A program made the position numbers and the translations under genes. From Candidatus Wallbacteria bacterium (lineage in GTDB: Bacteria; Muiribacteriota; JAQTZZ01): a DNA stretch of 46,504 nt. The stretch spans positions 1 to 46,504 of the forward strand of contig JAQTZZ010000032.1 in the NCBI GenBank assembly GCA_028687545.1. Direction: 5' to 3'. Positions 24,615 to 33,287 of this stretch are shown in pieces (positions within the stretch are counted from its first letter, which is position 1; each line of letters opens with the position of its first letter). The notes under the pieces were generated by a model. That model saw nothing but the letters and a program-made list of their open reading frames with translations, did not search any database and was not told where the DNA came from.

Positions 24615-25910
24615 TCACTTCAATGCCCTTTCATATATAGCATCCAGATTCCGGAAAAAGTGAGAAATGTCGGTAAGATCACTGATTTCTTCCTGGCTCA
24701 GGACAGCACGCAGGTCTTTATGTTCAGCCAGGGCTTTCCGGATATCCATCCCACCCTGGTACAGACAGTGAGTGACTTCCTGAAGCATCACGTAGGCTTT
24801 ATCTCTGGCCATGCCTTTTTTTTCCACCAGGTGCAAAAGAATCCGCTGGGAAAAGAAGGCATCACCAAGCAGATGCAGATTCCGCTCGATTTGACTTTCA
24901 TTTACTGTAAGGCCGGAAATCACCCCTGTCATCTTTTCCAGGGCATAATAAGCCAGGATGCTGGCGTCAGGGATTGTCACCCGCTCTACGGAAGAGTGGG
25001 AAATATCACGCTCATGCCAGAGAGGAATGTTTTCCAGGGAGGGTATGAGGTAACTTCGAAGGAGCCTGGAGATCCCACAGATCCTCTCGCAGATGATCGG
25101 ATTGCGCTTGTGAGGCATGGCTGAAGATCCCTTCTGGCCTTTGCCGAACGGCTCTTCCAGCTCCCTGACCTCAGTCCGCTGCAGATGGCGGATTTCAGTG
25201 GCGATTTTTTCGAGCGATGCTCCGATCACTGAAAGCAGGTAAAAATAATCTGCGATTCTGTCGCGCTGAATGACCTGAGTGGTAACAGGACAGGGGGACA
25301 ATCCCAGACTGGCCAGTGCGTTTTTTTCAAGTTCAGGGGTGTTCTGGCTGTAAGTGCCGACAGCCCCGGAGAGTTTGCCTACAGACAGGCGGTTCCGGGT
25401 TTCAGCGAGCCGCTCCAGATGCCGCTTGAATTCGCAATGAAAGAGCAGAAATTTCACACCCAGGGTAAGCGGCTCAGCATGGATGCCGTGTGTGCGGCCG
25501 ATCTCAGGCAGTTTTTTATACTTGAGAGCCAGTTCGCGCAACAGGTCAGTCAGCCTCAGGATTTTTTTCTCGATCAGACTGAGCGCCTGCAGCATGATCA
25601 GCATCTGAGCAGTATCTACGATATCCGAAGAGGTGAGACCGAGATGGATGAAACGGGCATAATCCCCTACGGTTTCGCTGAGGCTTTCCAGGAAGGCAAT
25701 CAGATCGTGGTTGGTGCGGACTTCGATTTCCTGGATTCGTTTCGGGTTGATTCTGGCTTTTTCCAGGATCGCGTTCAAACATGAAAGAGGGGCAATGCCT
25801 GAACTGACCAGAGACTCAGTGTAAGCAAGTTCAACCCTCAGCCAGGTTTCATACTTGTTTTGCTCGGAAAAGACGGCATTGATCTCGGGGAGGGAATAGC
25901 GCTCAATCAT
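24615..25910 (-). CDS. purB: Adenylosuccinate lyase
   Basis: PurB acts twice in purine synthesis, releasing fumarate from SAICAR and from adenylosuccinate. The fumarase/lyase signature GSSAMPHKRNP is present, as are the GRTHGIHAEP and LGLTSSDIVDTAQ segments. The 431-residue length and N-terminus MIERYSLPEINAVFSE are typical. The frame is open 24 codons upstream without homology, and AGGGAG stands just before this ATG. It leads the purine genes on the minus strand. Confidence 0.97.
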   Translation of the reverse strand: MIERYSLPEINAVFSEQNKYETWLRVELAYTESLVSSGIAPLSCLNAILEKARINPKRIQEIEVRTNHDLIAFLESLSETVGDYARFIHLGLTSSDIVDTAQMLIMLQALSLIEKKILRLTDLLRELALKYKKLPEIGRTHGIHAEPLTLGVKFLLFHCEFKRHLERLAETRNRLSVGKLSGAVGTYSQNTPELEKNALASLGLSPCPVTTQVIQRDRIADYFYLLSVIGASLEKIATEIRHLQRTEVRELEEPFGKGQKGSSAMPHKRNPIICERICGISRLLRSYLIPSLENIPLWHERDISHSSVERVTIPDASILAYYALEKMTGVISGLTVNESQIERNLHLLGDAFFSQRILLHLVEKKGMARDKAYVMLQEVTHCLYQGGMDIRKALAEHKDLRAVLSQEEISDLTDISHFFRNLDAIYERALK

Positions 25911-25940
25911 CTGGATCTCCCTAGGGAGTAATTTTTTCTT

Positions 25941-25946
25941 ATTATA
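25941..25946 (-). promoter_or_regulatory. Probable -10 box for purB
   Basis: TATAAT on the minus strand, about 30 bases upstream of the purB ATG. No good -35 hexamer was found at 16-18 bp. No purine riboswitch was recognised in the short leader. Confidence 0.4.
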
Positions 25947-26051
25947 CCCGACCTCCCTTAAATGAAACAGACCTCTGACCAAATTCTTGCGCAGTTCATT
26001 CCTGAGTGATTATTATTAGTATGTAAATGATACTGTTTTTTGGATTTAGGC

Positions 26052-26057
26052 TATAAT
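26052..26057 (+). promoter_or_regulatory. Probable -10 box for the TPR gene
   Basis: TATAAT lies 22 bases upstream of the ATG at 26080, just ahead of GGAGG (26070-26074). A -35 box was not clear. This promoter is back to back with that of purB. Confidence 0.4.
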
Positions 26058-26079
26058 TATCTTATAGCTGGAGGTAGCC

Positions 26080-26868
26080 ATGAAGTTGATGCTTCTGTTT
26101 GCTTTAATGATTATTGTGGGTCTTGTGCATGCCGGAACCGGGGAAATCACTGCTAACACTCAGAAACCAGACCCTGGGAGCGGCGGAGTTACGCAGAGCA
26201 TAAAGGATGCTTTCTCGGCTTATGACGGGGGTTCCTCAACCGGTGAGACAAGTGGTGAAAGTACTGAAATCAAGGATTTGAATTATGACAAAGTCGCTGA
26301 ATTGACCCAGCAGGCTGATTATTGTTATAAGGATGCCAAAGGTTATCCCAAGTCGGCGCACCTGTTTTACCAGAAAGCGATCGCCCTTTACGAAACGATC
26401 ATCCAGGTCGATCCAAAGAATGCTTATGTGTTGTATAAGCTTGGTAGTTCTTACTGGGATTCAAAGATCGACAAGCCAAGAGCAATCTTGATGATGGAAA
26501 GGGCTGTGTCGTCAGACCCTAAAGTGGCTATTTATTGGAATGATCTCGGTTTCATGTACAAGGAAACTGCTGAAACCAGCGCAGATAAAAACACCCTGCT
26601 GTTGAAATCCATCGACTGCTATTTGAAGGCCATCGAAATCAACCCGGACAACGATACTACGCTCAGAAACCTGGGGCTGGACTATCTGAAGATCGGCAGA
26701 CCCAGGGAAGCCAAGCATTATTTTCAGCTTTACCTGCCGGTTGCTTCTGTTGACAAAGAAAGAAAACAGATTGAAAACCTTCTCACAGACATTGATCAGT
26801 ATTCTGAGGCTGCTACCAGTGAGATCATACATTTCAACGCTCAAACGAAGGAAGCAGGCACTGATTAG
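26080..26868 (+). CDS. Exported TPR protein
   Basis: The 262-residue protein has a signal peptide (MKLMLLFALMIIVGLVHAG) and then a Gly/Ser/Thr-rich linker. TPR repeats cover about residues 70-240, seen as repeated A-x-x-L/Y-Y-x-x-x-A-I/L and D/N-P patterns such as YQKAIALYETIIQVDPKNAY and YLKAIEINPDNDTTLRNLG. TPRs bind other proteins, so it probably acts as a scaffold in the periplasm or at the envelope. It begins a run of exported proteins, and the next gene overlaps its end. Confidence 0.8.
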   Translation: MKLMLLFALMIIVGLVHAGTGEITANTQKPDPGSGGVTQSIKDAFSAYDGGSSTGETSGESTEIKDLNYDKVAELTQQADYCYKDAKGYPKSAHLFYQKAIALYETIIQVDPKNAYVLYKLGSSYWDSKIDKPRAILMMERAVSSDPKVAIYWNDLGFMYKETAETSADKNTLLLKSIDCYLKAIEINPDNDTTLRNLGLDYLKIGRPREAKHYFQLYLPVASVDKERKQIENLLTDIDQYSEAATSEIIHFNAQTKEAGTD

Positions 26869-27382
26869 AGTGTTTGTTTTTTTTTGGCTACTCGCCGGTT
26901 CTTTGTCCGCCGGTCCCCTGGAAAATGATCTTTTTTCGGCGGTAATGGGAAATGATTTGACCAGAGTTAAGGAGATAATGTTGCGGGGTATTGATGTGAA
27001 CTCTGTGAACAGTTCTGGTGAAACTGCACTGCAGCTTTCGCTCAGGAACGGATATGACAGGATCACACGTTTTCTGGAAAGCCAGGGAGCACTGTACCCG
27101 AAAAACATGGAGCAGGAAAGCAACATTTTCAGTTCAGTGAGACAGAATCGGGACTCCTGTAAAATTAATATCAGGAGACTTGAGAATGCGGTGGATATGT
27201 ACAATCTGGGCAGGTCAAAGAAGCGGAGAATACGGGGGAAAGTAAGATTTTCAGAGATCAAGGACAGGATCGGTCTGTATCTTGATTCCGGAAAGCTGCC
27301 TGTTTGTCCTGACGGCGGAGTTTACTGTTTTGACCCAAAGACCGGTGCCTGGTGCAGTGTGCATGGAGATCCTGACCAATGA
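26819..27382 (+). CDS. Exported ankyrin protein with pilin-like Cys tail (copy 1)
   Basis: The 187-residue protein has a signal peptide with a KRRK n-region and a strongly hydrophobic core ending SLSAG. About two ankyrin repeats follow (FSAVMGNDLTRVKEIMLRGI, then GETALQLSLRNGYDRI). The C-terminal part, from CKINIRRLENAVDMYNL to LPVCPDGGVYCF and WCSVHG, resembles the globular end of type IV pilin-like proteins. The GTG at 26819 has GAGG nine bases upstream and gives a proper n-region; it overlaps the TPR gene by 50 bp. A GTG at 26870 would remove the basic residues. It is a paralog of the next gene. Confidence 0.7.
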   Translation: MRSYISTLKRRKQALIRVFVFFWLLAGSLSAGPLENDLFSAVMGNDLTRVKEIMLRGIDVNSVNSSGETALQLSLRNGYDRITRFLESQGALYPKNMEQESNIFSSVRQNRDSCKINIRRLENAVDMYNLGRSKKRRIRGKVRFSEIKDRIGLYLDSGKLPVCPDGGVYCFDPKTGAWCSVHGDPDQ

Positions 27383-27389
27383 CGGGGGC

Positions 27390-28037
27390 ATGATGAAAAC
27401 TAAAATCCTGACTGTGCTTTTACTGGCTGCTTTCAGTATTTATGCCGGAGCGCTCGAGGATGAACTGATGGATGCGATCCAGAAACGCAACATGACCAGG
27501 ATCAGGGATTTGATCAATGCCGGCGCCAGAATCAACACCATCAACGAGAAGAACCTGACGCCTCTTAAATACGCGATACAGTTAGGATACAGCGATGTCG
27601 CCCGTTTCCTTCTCCGGATGGGAGATTATCCGGCTAATTCAGGTCTGTTTTCAGCCCCGATCACTGAACAGGCTGCCTGCAACGTCAATTGCCATGTGAT
27701 TGAAGATGCACTTCTGATGTTCAACCACACCGGAAAGTACTGCGAGCTGATCAGGTTTGAATATAATGAAGACCGCTGCGAGTACGATGAGATTTTCATA
27801 GATCAGAAAATCATCGAAAAAATCAAAGAATTTCTTCCAGCTCAAATCCTGCCGGTCTGCCCGGCCGGCGGAGAATATATAATCTACCCCAAGCGCAGGC
27901 TCGTGCGTCCTGATGATGTGCATCCTGAACTGGGTGTTTACTGCAGTGAGCATGGGACAGCAGTGATTGCGCATCACGACAGCTGGTTCAAAACCAAACC
28001 TGCTGACATAGAAATCGACAGAATATCACTGAACTGA
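27390..28037 (+). CDS. Exported ankyrin protein with pilin-like Cys tail (copy 2)
   Basis: The 215-residue protein has the same plan as its upstream neighbour: signal peptide (MKTKILTVLLLAAFSIYAG), two ankyrin repeats (LMDAIQKRNMTRIRDLINAG, then LTPLKYAIQLGYSDVARFLL), and a C-terminal domain from CNVNCHVIEDALLMFN to LPVCPAGGEYI and YCSEHG. The two genes lie in tandem 7 bp apart and are probably a duplication that has diverged. GGGGG precedes two adjacent ATGs (27390, 27393). Function is unknown; the Cys pairs would form disulfides outside the cytoplasm. Confidence 0.8.
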   Translation: MMKTKILTVLLLAAFSIYAGALEDELMDAIQKRNMTRIRDLINAGARINTINEKNLTPLKYAIQLGYSDVARFLLRMGDYPANSGLFSAPITEQAACNVNCHVIEDALLMFNHTGKYCELIRFEYNEDRCEYDEIFIDQKIIEKIKEFLPAQILPVCPAGGEYIIYPKRRLVRPDDVHPELGVYCSEHGTAVIAHHDSWFKTKPADIEIDRISLN

Positions 28038-28133
28038 TTTTATTTTCCCGGTTGGACGTAGCCTCAAACATTTGTACTATCAGGTTCATTCACCTTAAAT
28101 TCCCCAAATTCAATATTTGATGCAAATTGATGC

Positions 28134-28161
28134 TTTACATTCTTTCAGAGCCGGGTATATT
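28134..28161 (+). promoter_or_regulatory. Sigma70-type promoter for the low-complexity protein
   Basis: TTTACA (28134-28139) and TATATT (28156-28161), 16 bp apart, lie about 36 bases upstream of the ATG at 28197, which also has a perfect AGGAGG (28183-28188). This suggests strong expression. Confidence 0.55.
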
Positions 28162-28196
28162 TACACCAAGACAAATTGAATCAGGAGGATTTTGTA

Positions 28197-30083
28197 ATGA
28201 AACTTACGTTTATTGTGGTGATGCTGTTCATAGCTTCACTTTGTTTTGCTGATACTGCAGGAGACCGGCCTTTCCCCAATCAATGGAATCCAGGTCAAAG
28301 CGATCACAACAACCCGCATCCTAATCCCAACCCGCACCCAAATCCCAATCCTAACCCCAACCCAAATCCTAACCCACACCCAAATCCCAACCCGCACCCG
28401 AATCCTAATCCTAACCCCAACCCGCACCCGAATCCTAATCCTAACCCCAACCCCAACCCACATCCTAATCCCAATCCTCCGCCTCCTCCACAGCCGAATC
28501 CCCAGGCTGAATACAATGCCGGCTATCAGGATGGCACTAGAAACGGCCAGATGCAGGGCAGAGTCGAGGGCGACCGGAACGGACAGAATGCCGGCCGCAG
28601 CGAAGGCGATAACAGAGGCAGGAATGATGGCCGGAATCAGGGCTATGCTGCCGGACAGCGCGATGGAGAGAGTGAAGGCCGCGCTGAAGGAATCAGGCAG
28701 GGCAGGGCAGACGGTGAAGCCAAGGGAGCTCTGAACGGCAAAGTCGCAGGCGAGCAGCGCTGTTATAACGAAGGTTATACCTCGGGAAACTCCGAGGGCC
28801 AGGCTCAGGGAGCACAGGATGCCCAGCAGTCAGGTTCCTATGACAAGGGTTATAATAAAGGCACCACAGATGCGCAGACCGCTGAACAGGATAAAGGAAA
28901 CAAAGCAGGATATGTAGCCGGATTTGCAGAGAAAGAGAAGCAGATCAGAGACCAGTTCTGGTCAGAAAACCAGAGACGCGAAGCAGAGGAACTGACCGCC
29001 TGTCTTGTTGAAGACGGAGTGGATTTTGAACTTTCAATGCTTAGGAACTCACGTGGCCCGCATGACTCAGTCTACTATCAGCAGGGCTATAATGCCGGAT
29101 ATCAGGCAGGCTATAACCAGACATATCAGGAGTCATACAATCGCGGATACCGCCAGACCTATCAGGCCGCATACGACAACGCTTACAGATTCTCTTATCA
29201 GATAGGTTACGGCAGCGGACACCAGCAGGGTAAAGACCAGGCTTACGGGGCTGCCTATCAGGAAACATATGACCGCTCATACAACGACACCTACAATTCC
29301 TACAGAAATCTGGAATATGCTTCAGAGCGTACCCGCGGGCATGACGACGGATACCGGAAAGGCCAGTCTGAAAGTTATGCTGCAAACTGCAAGAAGCTCT
29401 ATGATAACGGCTATCGCGCCGGCTATGATAAGACAGCTGCTGAAGTGTACCCTGTTGCCTATGCCCAGGGTAAGGATTCCGGAGTAGCTGCCGCCGATAA
29501 GAGATACAATGAAGCAGCAGTGCTGGAAATGTATAAAGCGCTGGTGACCGAAACCAGTGGAGATGGAATCTTCACTGCCGGGGAATCGATTGAAATCATT
29601 GTGCAGGCAGCCAACTTTGGGTTTGTGGATTCCAAGACTCTGACTTTCAACATCCAAAGCTCGAATCCCGCTGTCAATCCTGCGGGATCATTCTCCGCTG
29701 ATCCGGTCCTGGGACGGAAAACCGGAAAAATCATTCTGCCGCTTGGCCGCATTGCAGAAGATGCACTGCTGGATTCCAGCGCTTCCATCAAGATCGAAAT
29801 GCTGCACGAGGGGGTTTCGACCGGCAGCAAAGTCTTGGAAATCAAGCTGAACAACGACAAGCAGAAGATCGGTTCCGTCAATGTCAATTCCGGGGAAACC
29901 GCTAATGTGCGTTCAGGGCCGGGCACTAATTTCAGCGTGATTGCCACGCTCGGCAAGGGAGCAAAGGTAGTGGTGACCGAAAAGAACGGCAACTGGTTCA
30001 AAGTGGTGATCCCAAGCGGAAAAGTCGGATATATCCACAATTCCATCCTTACAGTGAATTGGCCGGAACCAGCGCAGCCATAG
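28197..30083 (+). CDS. Exported low-complexity protein: NP/HP repeat, G-x3/Y-x3 repeats, Ig-like and SH3b domains
   Basis: The 628-residue protein starts with a signal peptide (MKLTFIVVMLFIASLCFA). Residues about 38-102 are almost only Asn-Pro and His-Pro dipeptides. Next comes a region in which Gly recurs every fourth residue (GYQDGTRNGQMQGRVEG), like the deca-GX3 motif of Yae1. After a short charged linker a second region has Tyr or Gly every fourth residue (YQQGYNAGYQAGYNQTYQ). A beta-rich domain (about 450-560) then precedes an SH3b domain (ANVRSGPGTNFSVIATL), a fold that often binds peptidoglycan or peptides. It probably sits in the envelope. It has a strong terminator after it and appears monocistronic. 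Confidence 0.85.
   Translation: MKLTFIVVMLFIASLCFADTAGDRPFPNQWNPGQSDHNNPHPNPNPHPNPNPNPNPNPNPHPNPNPHPNPNPNPNPHPNPNPNPNPNPHPNPNPPPPPQPNPQAEYNAGYQDGTRNGQMQGRVEGDRNGQNAGRSEGDNRGRNDGRNQGYAAGQRDGESEGRAEGIRQGRADGEAKGALNGKVAGEQRCYNEGYTSGNSEGQAQGAQDAQQSGSYDKGYNKGTTDAQTAEQDKGNKAGYVAGFAEKEKQIRDQFWSENQRREAEELTACLVEDGVDFELSMLRNSRGPHDSVYYQQGYNAGYQAGYNQTYQESYNRGYRQTYQAAYDNAYRFSYQIGYGSGHQQGKDQAYGAAYQETYDRSYNDTYNSYRNLEYASERTRGHDDGYRKGQSESYAANCKKLYDNGYRAGYDKTAAEVYPVAYAQGKDSGVAAADKRYNEAAVLEMYKALVTETSGDGIFTAGESIEIIVQAANFGFVDSKTLTFNIQSSNPAVNPAGSFSADPVLGRKTGKIILPLGRIAEDALLDSSASIKIEMLHEGVSTGSKVLEIKLNNDKQKIGSVNVNSGETANVRSGPGTNFSVIATLGKGAKVVVTEKNGNWFKVVIPSGKVGYIHNSILTVNWPEPAQP
28311..28500 (+). repeat. In-gene tandem repeat coding for NP/HP dipeptides
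   Basis: Short units based on AATCCTAACCC and AACCCGCAC recur in phase throughout this stretch. The many near-identical 6- and 12-bp units make it prone to slippage, so its length may vary between strains or be misassembled. Confidence 0.85.
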
Positions 30084-30113
30084 TACTGAAAACGATTAGT
30101 AAACTGTCAGATC

Positions 30114-30143
30114 AAGGACCGGATTTTTTCCGGTCCTTTTTTT
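30114..30143 (+). terminator. Rho-independent terminator
   Basis: AAGGACCGG (30114-30122) pairs perfectly with CCGGTCCTT (30130-30138), followed by a T run to 30143. It ends transcription of the low-complexity gene. Confidence 0.9.
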
Positions 30144-30226
30144 AGTGTTGCAAAGCTTTATCTGCAGGCTGTTCGTTTGACAGCGGATGTTTCAGCGGAT
30201 ATTCTGAATGTGCCGGGCAACAAAAC

Positions 30227-32320
30227 ATGAACACTGAGAAAAGAGCGGACAATTCGGTAATTTCTTCTTCAACCAGAGGGAAAATCCCTTTTTATTCAAG
30301 TATCAAGCTTAAAACACTGCTGGGTATTTTCATTATCGCAGTGACACCACTTGTAATACTCGGTGTTTATTCCTTCAATACTCTGGCCAAACTATCGCAG
30401 GACCTGATGATCACGACTAACTTACAGGCTGTGCAGCAGGTCAAGACAGAAGTCGATAATTTTGTCTCTCATTACATGACTATCATGAATTTTCTGAAAA
30501 AAGACAAGAGGCTGGAAAGCGGAAATACAGGCCAGATTTCAGCCGCAGCCCGCCAGATTGATGAAGAATTTGAGTTCATTGAAAGGATTATAGTTACGGG
30601 AATGGACGGCAGAGTGATGGGATGTTCCACAGAAGGTACTCCTGAATTGACTGTAAACGAAGAAAAACTTCTGACTTCACAGGATGAATTTTATTTTTCA
30701 CAAGGTAAATGGCTTTTCAAAGTGAGAGCCGGTGATCAGAATAATGCTTTAATCATCGCGACAGTTTCTTTTTTTGAATTACGCAAATCTCTTGACAGGA
30801 TCGCGGTCGGCACGACTTTCATGATTTTCCTGGTTACAAGGGAAGGAGATAATATACTGGAAACTAAGGATTTTCCGCTCGAACTCATCAACCGCATGAT
30901 CCGTGAGCCTTATGGAGCATACGATATCAACTTTGGCCGCAATGAAATCACACAAGTGGCTGTCGTACTCCCCCTTCTGCATTATGGTTTGAAAGTGATT
31001 GTCACGCAGGAGGCTAAGGAGATTTACTCACTTGTCACAACCATCAAGCGTAACGTGAAGATGGCAATCCTGCTGGCCGGAATTCTGGCGATTCTGTCAG
31101 GCATTTTCTTTTCGCTTCAAATCACTTCTCCGATCATTTTCATTGCCGGGAAAGTCAATGAGATTTCAGACGGCAATCTCTCGGTCAGGCTCAACCTTCC
31201 CAGGAAGGATGAAATAGGCTTTCTGGCCGGATGCATAGACAATATGGCAGAAAAAATTTTAAAGAAAATCTTCGAATTATCTGCGCTTTTTCAGATTTCA
31301 CAGATTATCAGCCATTCCTCAGGATATCAGGAAGTACTGGATAAAATTTTGACCCAGCTGATTAAGCTGTTCGGTGCGCGCAGGGGTTCCATCATGCTGC
31401 TCTCGGATAAAAACGATCTTCTCAAACTGACCAGTGTCAAGCTGTTCCGCAGTGAAGACGGCAGTATCATGAGTGGTGAACTCAAGGAACAGATTGAAAT
31501 AAAATATGGAGAAGGGATTGCCGGACAAGTTGTTAAAACCGGAATTCCTGTGCTTTCTGTCGACTGCAGCAAAGACCCCCGCTTCAAGCAGTATGTTGCA
31601 AATTCAAATTTAAAACCTCCGCGTACCCTGATTTCAGTGCCGCTCGTGGTAAAGGACAAGCCATTCGGAGTGATCAACCTCTCGGACAGGACCGATAATT
31701 CGAGCTTTACAGCGAGCGACATGGAATTGCTGCTGACCATTTCGACCCAGATGGCTATTTCACTTGACAACTCCAAGCTTTATGAACTGGCGATCCGCGA
31801 TGGATTGACGGGGTTATATATTTACCGGTATTTTCAGATCCGGCTTGACGAAGAGATAGTCCGCGCCCGGCGTTATAAAGATCCTCTCACTCTGATCATG
31901 GTGGATATCGACCATTTCAAAAACTTCAACGATAAATTCGGTCATCAGCAGGGCGATATCGTTCTCCGCGAGGTGGCAGGCATAATCCAGGCCACAGCCC
32001 GGGCCACCGATATAGCCTGCAGATATGGGGGCGAAGAGTTTGGAGTGATCCTTCCCAACACCGCAGCAGAACAGGCCATGATCCTGGCAGAGAGATTGCG
32101 CAAAAAGGTCGAATCATATCCTTTTCCCGGACAGGATAATCCTCTGCATGTCACCATCAGCCTTGGCCTGGCGGAATATCCAAAGATGGCAGGGGACAAG
32201 GGGGGACTTATCAGTCACGCCGATATTGCGCTCTACAGTTCAAAATCCTGCGGGAGAAACCGCACCAGTCTCTACGATGAAGACATGGGAGATGTAATGG
32301 AAGAAAAAAATGAAAGTTAA
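30227..32320 (+). CDS. Membrane diguanylate cyclase (extracytoplasmic sensor, HAMP, GAF, GGDEF)
   Basis: The enzyme makes cyclic di-GMP from two GTP. TM1 is near residues 29-50, an extracytoplasmic sensor of about 220 residues follows, then TM2 near 280-303, HAMP, a GAF domain (about 365-515) and a GGDEF domain. The active motif reads GGEEF near residue 600, and an RxxD inhibitory site (RATD) stands five residues before it, so activity should be product-limited. The ATG at 30227 lacks a strong ribosome site. Its end overlaps the next gene by 11 bp, pairing it with a TAXI-type solute-binding protein that could deliver its ligand. Confidence 0.92.
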   Translation: MNTEKRADNSVISSSTRGKIPFYSSIKLKTLLGIFIIAVTPLVILGVYSFNTLAKLSQDLMITTNLQAVQQVKTEVDNFVSHYMTIMNFLKKDKRLESGNTGQISAAARQIDEEFEFIERIIVTGMDGRVMGCSTEGTPELTVNEEKLLTSQDEFYFSQGKWLFKVRAGDQNNALIIATVSFFELRKSLDRIAVGTTFMIFLVTREGDNILETKDFPLELINRMIREPYGAYDINFGRNEITQVAVVLPLLHYGLKVIVTQEAKEIYSLVTTIKRNVKMAILLAGILAILSGIFFSLQITSPIIFIAGKVNEISDGNLSVRLNLPRKDEIGFLAGCIDNMAEKILKKIFELSALFQISQIISHSSGYQEVLDKILTQLIKLFGARRGSIMLLSDKNDLLKLTSVKLFRSEDGSIMSGELKEQIEIKYGEGIAGQVVKTGIPVLSVDCSKDPRFKQYVANSNLKPPRTLISVPLVVKDKPFGVINLSDRTDNSSFTASDMELLLTISTQMAISLDNSKLYELAIRDGLTGLYIYRYFQIRLDEEIVRARRYKDPLTLIMVDIDHFKNFNDKFGHQQGDIVLREVAGIIQATARATDIACRYGGEEFGVILPNTAAEQAMILAERLRKKVESYPFPGQDNPLHVTISLGLAEYPKMAGDKGGLISHADIALYSSKSCGRNRTSLYDEDMGDVMEEKNES

Positions 32321-33278
32321 CAAGCTGGTTCTGGTTTTGCTGCTTTCCTGTCTGAACTTTGCAGGAGCCGGGGAAGCCTTGCAGATCGTTTCCTCCAAGC
32401 AGTTCTATTCCATTGCCACGGCAAGCATCAATGGCACTTATTACCCTGTAGGTCTTGCACTCAGCAAACTGTTCAACTCCAGGCTCACTCAGATTGTTAC
32501 TCTCGCCGAACCAACGACCGGCTCAGTTGACAATATCAAATACCTGGATAAAGGCGATGCCGCTTTTGCCATTGTCCAGAGCGATGTACTGCTGGACGCT
32601 TTCAAGGGACAGGGAAAGTTCGAGCAGCCTGTGACTAAACTCAGAGTTGTGCTTTCTCTGTATCCCGAGATCATTCATGTGATCGTGCTGGAATCCTCTG
32701 AAATCAGAAGCATTGCAGATCTCAAGGGGAAAAACATCGTTCCTGGAGCCCAGGGTTCGGGATCAGCGGTGAACGCAGAGTTTGTACTGAAGTATTTCGA
32801 ATTGAAAAGTACAGATTACAACGCAAAATACATGGAATTCACCAAGGCCACTGATGCGCTGCAGAATGGTTATGTCGATGCCATCTTCTGGACCGGCGGC
32901 ATTCCCGGAGAAGGCGTGAGCATGCTCGCAAAAATGGAACCGATCCGGATCCTGTCCTTCCCGGATCCGATCCTGGAAAAAATTTCGTCAGAATATTCCT
33001 GCTACAGCAAGGAAACTATCCCGGCAGGCACTTACGGGCAGAAGTTCGAGATCCATTCTCTTGGTCTGCGGGCGATTCTCGCTACCACTGACAACATCGA
33101 TGAGGAAATGATCCATTCCATGCTCAGCCTGATCTTTGACAATACGCCATATCTGGCTACCCTGCATCCCAGGGCAGCTGATATCAAGCTCTCTGAAGCC
33201 CTGAAGGGAATCTCAATCAGAATGCTGCACCCAGGGGCGAGGAAGTACTTTCAGCAGAAAGGATTTCTGGGCGACTGA
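32310..33278 (+). CDS. TAXI-family solute-binding protein, without a TRAP permease nearby
   Basis: The 322-residue protein has a signal peptide (about 23 residues ending GAGEA) and the TAXI pattern: an IATASINGTYYPVG segment, then GDAAFAIVQSD, then DLKGKNIVPGAQGSGS. TAXI proteins normally feed TRAP transporters, yet no DctQ/DctM-like membrane gene lies in this window. Its start overlaps the diguanylate cyclase gene by 11 bp, so the two are coupled. It may serve as a ligand receptor for the sensor rather than in transport; that is inference. Confidence 0.9.
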   Translation: MKVNKLVLVLLLSCLNFAGAGEALQIVSSKQFYSIATASINGTYYPVGLALSKLFNSRLTQIVTLAEPTTGSVDNIKYLDKGDAAFAIVQSDVLLDAFKGQGKFEQPVTKLRVVLSLYPEIIHVIVLESSEIRSIADLKGKNIVPGAQGSGSAVNAEFVLKYFELKSTDYNAKYMEFTKATDALQNGYVDAIFWTGGIPGEGVSMLAKMEPIRILSFPDPILEKISSEYSCYSKETIPAGTYGQKFEIHSLGLRAILATTDNIDEEMIHSMLSLIFDNTPYLATLHPRAADIKLSEALKGISIRMLHPGARKYFQQKGFLGD

Positions 33279-33287
33279 TCCGAAAAT

